Shown: in pieces, positions 59,616 through 64,000 of the stretch
Numbering within the stretch: the first letter of the stretch is position 1
Layout of the letters: every line of letters begins with the position of its first letter
Origin: Bryobacterales bacterium
GTDB lineage: Bacteria > Acidobacteriota > Terriglobia > Bryobacterales > Bryobacteraceae
Reading direction: 5' to 3'
DNA: 64,000 bases
NCBI GenBank assembly: GCA_020847045.1
Contig: JADLCT010000024.1
Span: 1-64,000, forward strand
Made by a program: the position numbers and the translations under genes
Notes under the pieces: generated by a model
The model's database searches: none
What the model saw: the letters and a program-made list of their open reading frames with translations, nothing else
Told to the model about the DNA's origin: nothing

Positions 59616-60995
59616 ATGTTCCGTCTGGATGCCGACCGCGCCGTGCAGTTTTGCGACGGCTCGCGCAGGCGCGATTTTCTGCATGCGGGCTCGCTTTCCA
59701 TGCTGGGGCTTGGCCTTTCCCAACTGTTTGGCCTGAAGGCGATGGGCGCGGTGGATTCCGCCAAGTCCGACATGAACTGCATTCTGCTCATGCTCGTAGG
59801 CGGGCCCTCGCAACTGGACACATGGGACATGAAGCCCAATGCGCCCGTTGAGATTCGCGGCCCGTATAAGCCCATCAAGACCAATGTTCCGGGCATCGAG
59901 ATCTCCGAGACCTTCCCGCGCATGGCCCGGCACGCCGACAAGTTCGCGCTGGTGCGGAGCATGTATCACACGGCCGCGGCCGTTCACGACACCGGGCACC
60001 AGATGATGCAAACCGGCCGCCTGTTTCAGGGTGGCGTCGAGTATCCGCACTATGGGTGCGTGTTGAGCAAGCTGAAGGGGCCCAAAGGTGACGTGCCGCC
60101 GCACGTTTTGCTGCCGCGGCCGATCGGAAATACGGGCGGCAATATGCCGCACGGGCAGACCGCCGGCTTCCTGGGCAAGTCCTATGACCCGTTCGTACTG
60201 AACGCGGACCCGAGCGACCCGGCCTTCCGGGTTCCGGACATGTTGCCGCCGGACTACCTTTCCGCGCTGCGCGTGGACCGGCGGCGCAACTGGCGCGCGC
60301 TGGTAGACCGGTCCGTGAGCGAGTTCGAGACTTCGCAGGACGCGCGGCTGCTGGATTCCACATTCCAGCAGGCTTACACGCTGATGAGCTCGCAGAAGGC
60401 GCGCGAGGCGTTCGAGTTGCACCAGGAACCGGAGAAGGTGCGCGAGAAGTACGGCAAGAACCGCTTCGGGCAAAGCTGCCTGCTCGCACGGCGCATGATC
60501 GAAGCGGGCGTCCGCTTTGTCACCATCAACATGTTTGAAACGGTGTTCGACGAGATCACCTGGGACATTCATGGTTCGAAGCCTTTCAGTCCTATCTCCT
60601 GTTATTCGGACCTGGTGGGCCCCATGTTCGACATGGCATACAGCTCGCTGCTGGAAGACCTGCACGAGCGCGGGCTGCTGAAGACGACGATGGTGTGGGG
60701 CCTGGGTGAATTCGGCCGCACGCCGAAGGTGAATCCCGCCGGCGGGCGCGACCACTGGCCGCAGTGTTGGACGGGGCTGGCGGCGGGCGGGCCCATCAAA
60801 GGCGGCAATGTCGTGGGCTCGTCGGACGACACCGGAGGCTACCCGAAGGACCGCCCGGTGACACCCGCCGAAGTGGCCGCCACCATCTATCACGGTCTCG
60901 GCATCGACCTGGAAACCGAACTGCCCGGCGCGCAGGGACGTCCGATTCCGCTTGTCGACCGCGGCTCGGGCCCCATCAGGGAACTGTTCGTATGA
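59616..60995 (+). CDS. DUF1501 domain-containing protein (Tat signal)
   Basis: SRRRDFLHAGSLSMLGLGLSQLFG Tat-like leader; MLVGGPSQLDTWDMKP, GEFGRTPKVNPAGGRDHWPQCWTGLAAGGPIKGG. Confidence 0.9.
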   Translation: MFRLDADRAVQFCDGSRRRDFLHAGSLSMLGLGLSQLFGLKAMGAVDSAKSDMNCILLMLVGGPSQLDTWDMKPNAPVEIRGPYKPIKTNVPGIEISETFPRMARHADKFALVRSMYHTAAAVHDTGHQMMQTGRLFQGGVEYPHYGCVLSKLKGPKGDVPPHVLLPRPIGNTGGNMPHGQTAGFLGKSYDPFVLNADPSDPAFRVPDMLPPDYLSALRVDRRRNWRALVDRSVSEFETSQDARLLDSTFQQAYTLMSSQKAREAFELHQEPEKVREKYGKNRFGQSCLLARRMIEAGVRFVTINMFETVFDEITWDIHGSKPFSPISCYSDLVGPMFDMAYSSLLEDLHERGLLKTTMVWGLGEFGRTPKVNPAGGRDHWPQCWTGLAAGGPIKGGNVVGSSDDTGGYPKDRPVTPAEVAATIYHGLGIDLETELPGAQGRPIPLVDRGSGPIRELFV

Positions 60996-61528
60996 GCGAA
61001 ACGGCGACGCTGGCCGGCGGCTGTTTCTGGTGTCTGGAAGCCGTCTACCAGGAACTTGGAGGCGTGCAAAGCGTGGTCTCCGGCTATATGGGCGGGCACA
61101 CTGCCCAGCCGGACTACAAAGATGTGTGCAGCGGCGCGACAGGCCACGCCGAGGTGGTTCAGATCACCTTCGACGAAACACGTCTCAGCTTTCAGGACCT
61201 CCTCGCCGTGTTCTTCGCCATGCACGATCCAACCACCGTGAACCGGCAGGGTCACGACGTGGGCACGCAGTACCGCTCCGCCATCTTTTTTCATTCGCTC
61301 CAACAGGAGCAAACGGCGCGGGCCACCCTCGGGGAACTGGACCGCGCGGGAGTCTACGGCGCGCCGGTTGTTACTGAGGTGATGCCCGCCGGACACTTCT
61401 GGCCGGCCGAGGGCTATCACCAGAATTACTTTCTCAACAACCCCTACCAGCCATATTGCATGGCGGTGGTGTCGCCGAAAGTGGCGAAGTTCCGCGAACA
61501 GTTCGCGGCGAAACGAAAGGCATCATGA
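60992..61528 (+). CDS. msrA: Peptide-methionine (S)-S-oxide reductase
   Basis: ATLAGGCFWCLEAVYQELGGVQSVVSGYMGG, TGHAEVVQITFD, GTQYRSAIFF. Confidence 0.96.
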   Translation: MSETATLAGGCFWCLEAVYQELGGVQSVVSGYMGGHTAQPDYKDVCSGATGHAEVVQITFDETRLSFQDLLAVFFAMHDPTTVNRQGHDVGTQYRSAIFFHSLQQEQTARATLGELDRAGVYGAPVVTEVMPAGHFWPAEGYHQNYFLNNPYQPYCMAVVSPKVAKFREQFAAKRKAS

Positions 61529-63969
61529 AGAGTCTTCTTTGGATTTGGGCGGCACAGGCGGCCCTGGCGCAAACGGTAACCATGATGCCGCGCGAGGTGA
61601 CGCTGGCCACTCCTGAATCGCGCCAGCAACTGATTGTCGAGGCGGATACCGCCGGGCACTGGGAGGACTGGACGAGGCAGGCGCAATGGTCCAGTTCGGA
61701 TACACGCGTGGCAACCGTCAGCCAGACAGGTCTGGTGAAGCCTGCGGGCGATGGGGAAGCCATGGTGACGGCCCGCGCGAATGGCCAGTCGGTATCGGTG
61801 AGAGTGTCGGTGAAGGGCATGGCCGCGCCCTTTGCCTGGAGCTTCAAGAACCATGTCATTCCCGTGTTCACGAAGATGGGCTGCAATCAGGGCGCCTGTC
61901 ATGGAGCACTCGCGGGCAAGAACGGCTTCAAGTTGACCCTGCGAGGGTATGACCCCGAGGTGGACTTTGACACCATCACGCGGCAATCCTTGGGGCGGCG
62001 TGTGTCGCTGGCCGACCCGGCCGGAAGCTTGCTGTTGAAGAAGGCCACCTTCGCGATGCCCCATGGTGGCGGCAAGCGGTTCGGAACGGACTCGCTGGAA
62101 TACCGCATTGTGTCGGAGTGGATCGCCAATGGCGCCGCGCCACCGAAGGCGAATGATCCCGACGTAGCGGCGCTGGAGGTCTACCCGGCTTCCGCCGTAC
62201 TGGCTCCGGAGGCGAGCCAGCAACTGGTGGTGCGCGCGCGCTACACCGATGGCCGCATCGAGGATGTCACGCGTTGGGTGAAGTTCACCTCCAGCAATGA
62301 AGGCGTGGCCACAACGGACGATCATGGACTGGTGAAGATGACGGGACGGGGCGAAGCGGCCATCACGCTCTGGTATTCCAGCCGCGTGCTCTATGCCCGC
62401 GTGATGGTTCCGTTCGACAACGCGGTGGCCTCCGATGCGTACTCGCGGTTCCGCCCCGCGAACTTCATTGACGAACTCGCGTTGAAGAAGTGGCGTTCAT
62501 TGCATCTGGCGCCTTCGAAGCAGGCTACCGACGCGGCGTTTCTGCGCCGTTTTTACCTGGATGCCGCGGGCATACTGCCTTCTGTAGAGGAAACGGAGGA
62601 GTTCCTCGCCGACAAGAGTCCTGGCAAGCGCGCGCGCATGGTGGAGCGCCTGATGCAACGCCCGGAGTTCACCGACTATTGGGCGTACAAGTGGAGCGAC
62701 CTGCTGCTGGTGAGTTCGCGCAAACTACGGACGAACAACATGTGGGCCTTCTATAACTGGATCCGCGACTCCGTGAAGGCGAACAAGCCATGGGACCAGT
62801 TCGCGCGTGACATCTTCACCGGGACTGGATCCAGCAGGGAAAACGGCGCGCTGAACTACTTCGTGCAGCATAAGGACGTGATCGACCTGAGCGAGAACGT
62901 TACGCAGGCCTTCCTTGGGCAACGTCTCACGTGCGCCCGTTGCCATAATCATCCGCTCGAAAAGTGGACGCAAAAGCAGTACTACCAGTTCGCCAATCTA
63001 TTCGCCCGGGTGGGCTTGAAGAACGGCGACACAGCCGGTGAGTTCATCATCTATCCGAAAGAGACGGGCGACGTGAATCATCCCCGCCTGCTGCGGCCGC
63101 TCGCGCCCACACCTCTGGATGGCGCTTCCGCGGCGCTGGACAACCCGGCCGACCGCCGGATCGCCTTCGCCGCCTGGCTGACAAGTCCAAAGAACGAGTA
63201 CTTCGCCCGCAACATCGTGAACCGGGTGTGGGGGAACTTCCTGGGGCGCGGTCTGGTTCATCCGGTGGACGACGTGCGCGCCACCAATCCCGCCTCGAAC
63301 GAGGAGTTGTTCGACGCCGTGGTGAAGGACTTCATTGCGCACGGCTACGACATCCGCCACCTGATTCGAACGATCGCCAATTCGAGCACCTATCAGCTTA
63401 GCTCCGAGGCGAATGCGACGAATGAGCAGGACAACATGTTTTATTCCAAGTACATCGTGAAACGGCTTCCGGGAGAAGTGATTCTCGACGCCATGTCGCA
63501 GGTGACCGGCGAGCCGTCGTCATTTGCAGGCTATCCCGCCGGAACGCGCGCCATGCAGTTGCCCGACGTGCGCGTGCAGTCACAGTTCTTGAGTGCTTTT
63601 GGCCGTCCCGAGAGGATCCTGTGTGACGCGGGCGAGCGGAGCGTGGACCCATCCATCGCGCAAGCGCTGCATGTGATCAATGGAGACACGCTGAACAAGA
63701 AGTTGAGCGCTCCCGATGGCGCACTGGCCATGATGCTGAAGTTGGGTCTGCCGGATGATCGCGTGATGGAGCACCTCACGCTGGCCGCCTTTGGGCGCTA
63801 CCCCACCGAGACGGAACGCACAACGTTGACCGGTGCGCTGAAAGACGCCGGGCGCGCCGCTGCAACACCCACGGCATCCACCGGATCCACACGAGAGGCG
63901 CGTAAACAAGCGCTGGAAGACATGGCGTGGGCGATGTTGACAAGCAAGGAATTTCTTTTCAATCACTGA
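61525..63969 (+). CDS. DUF1549/DUF1553 domain-containing protein with Ig-like (BIG2) repeats
   Basis: VATVSQTGLVKPAGDGEAMVTAR and VATTDDHGLVKMTGRGEAAIT BIG2-like; GCNQGACHGALAGKNGFKLTLRGYDPEVD; RLTCARCHNHPLEKW; NRVWGNFLGRGLVHPVDDVRATNPASNEELFDAV. Confidence 0.92.
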   Translation: MKSLLWIWAAQAALAQTVTMMPREVTLATPESRQQLIVEADTAGHWEDWTRQAQWSSSDTRVATVSQTGLVKPAGDGEAMVTARANGQSVSVRVSVKGMAAPFAWSFKNHVIPVFTKMGCNQGACHGALAGKNGFKLTLRGYDPEVDFDTITRQSLGRRVSLADPAGSLLLKKATFAMPHGGGKRFGTDSLEYRIVSEWIANGAAPPKANDPDVAALEVYPASAVLAPEASQQLVVRARYTDGRIEDVTRWVKFTSSNEGVATTDDHGLVKMTGRGEAAITLWYSSRVLYARVMVPFDNAVASDAYSRFRPANFIDELALKKWRSLHLAPSKQATDAAFLRRFYLDAAGILPSVEETEEFLADKSPGKRARMVERLMQRPEFTDYWAYKWSDLLLVSSRKLRTNNMWAFYNWIRDSVKANKPWDQFARDIFTGTGSSRENGALNYFVQHKDVIDLSENVTQAFLGQRLTCARCHNHPLEKWTQKQYYQFANLFARVGLKNGDTAGEFIIYPKETGDVNHPRLLRPLAPTPLDGASAALDNPADRRIAFAAWLTSPKNEYFARNIVNRVWGNFLGRGLVHPVDDVRATNPASNEELFDAVVKDFIAHGYDIRHLIRTIANSSTYQLSSEANATNEQDNMFYSKYIVKRLPGEVILDAMSQVTGEPSSFAGYPAGTRAMQLPDVRVQSQFLSAFGRPERILCDAGERSVDPSIAQALHVINGDTLNKKLSAPDGALAMMLKLGLPDDRVMEHLTLAAFGRYPTETERTTLTGALKDAGRAAATPTASTGSTREARKQALEDMAWAMLTSKEFLFNH

Positions 63970-64000
63970 TGCGCACCGTACTGTTCGGATTACTCACGGC
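63969..64000 (+). CDS. Start of next CDS (truncated by the window end)
   Basis: TGATG overlap with the preceding stop; reads MRTVLFGLLT, possibly a signal peptide. Confidence 0.4.
   Translation, partial: MRTVLFGLLT

Overview
High-GC bacterial chromosome segment, almost fully coding. Gene content (S20, MetK, Tig, ClpX, Lon, Rho, complex I, MutL, GuaA, plus DUF1501/DUF1549-type proteins) suggests an acidobacterium of the Solibacter/Bryobacter type; the taxonomy is inference only. Order of contents: MFS transporter; beta-ketoacyl synthase + ACP + polysaccharide deacetylase; enolase-superfamily enzyme; LuxR-type regulator divergent from a CpaE-like ATPase; Psd/PssA; an ASADH-like protein lacking the catalytic Cys; LptE/HolA; S20; BlaI/M56 pair; metK-tig-clpX-lon-engB-rho; a three-adaptor MacB-permease/TolC export operon; mutL, guaA, S41 protease, tmk; a MerR-like regulator; thiS; a nuo operon lacking nuoB and nuoI; and an accessory 3' section (flagellar-like mini-protein, EF-hand-like protein, galU, UxaE-like protein, sugar isomerase, thioredoxin-like, DUF1501-MsrA-DUF1549). 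No tRNA, rRNA, CRISPR array, IS element or prophage was recognised. Best second-look items: the nuo operon without nuoB/nuoI, the intrinsic terminator ending 2 nt before the mutL start codon, the paired dyads at the BlaI promoter, the three-adaptor export operon with no ATPase gene, the 13x tetrapeptide repeat in Rho, and the ASADH-like pseudoenzyme. No clearly novel defence or mobile system was found.
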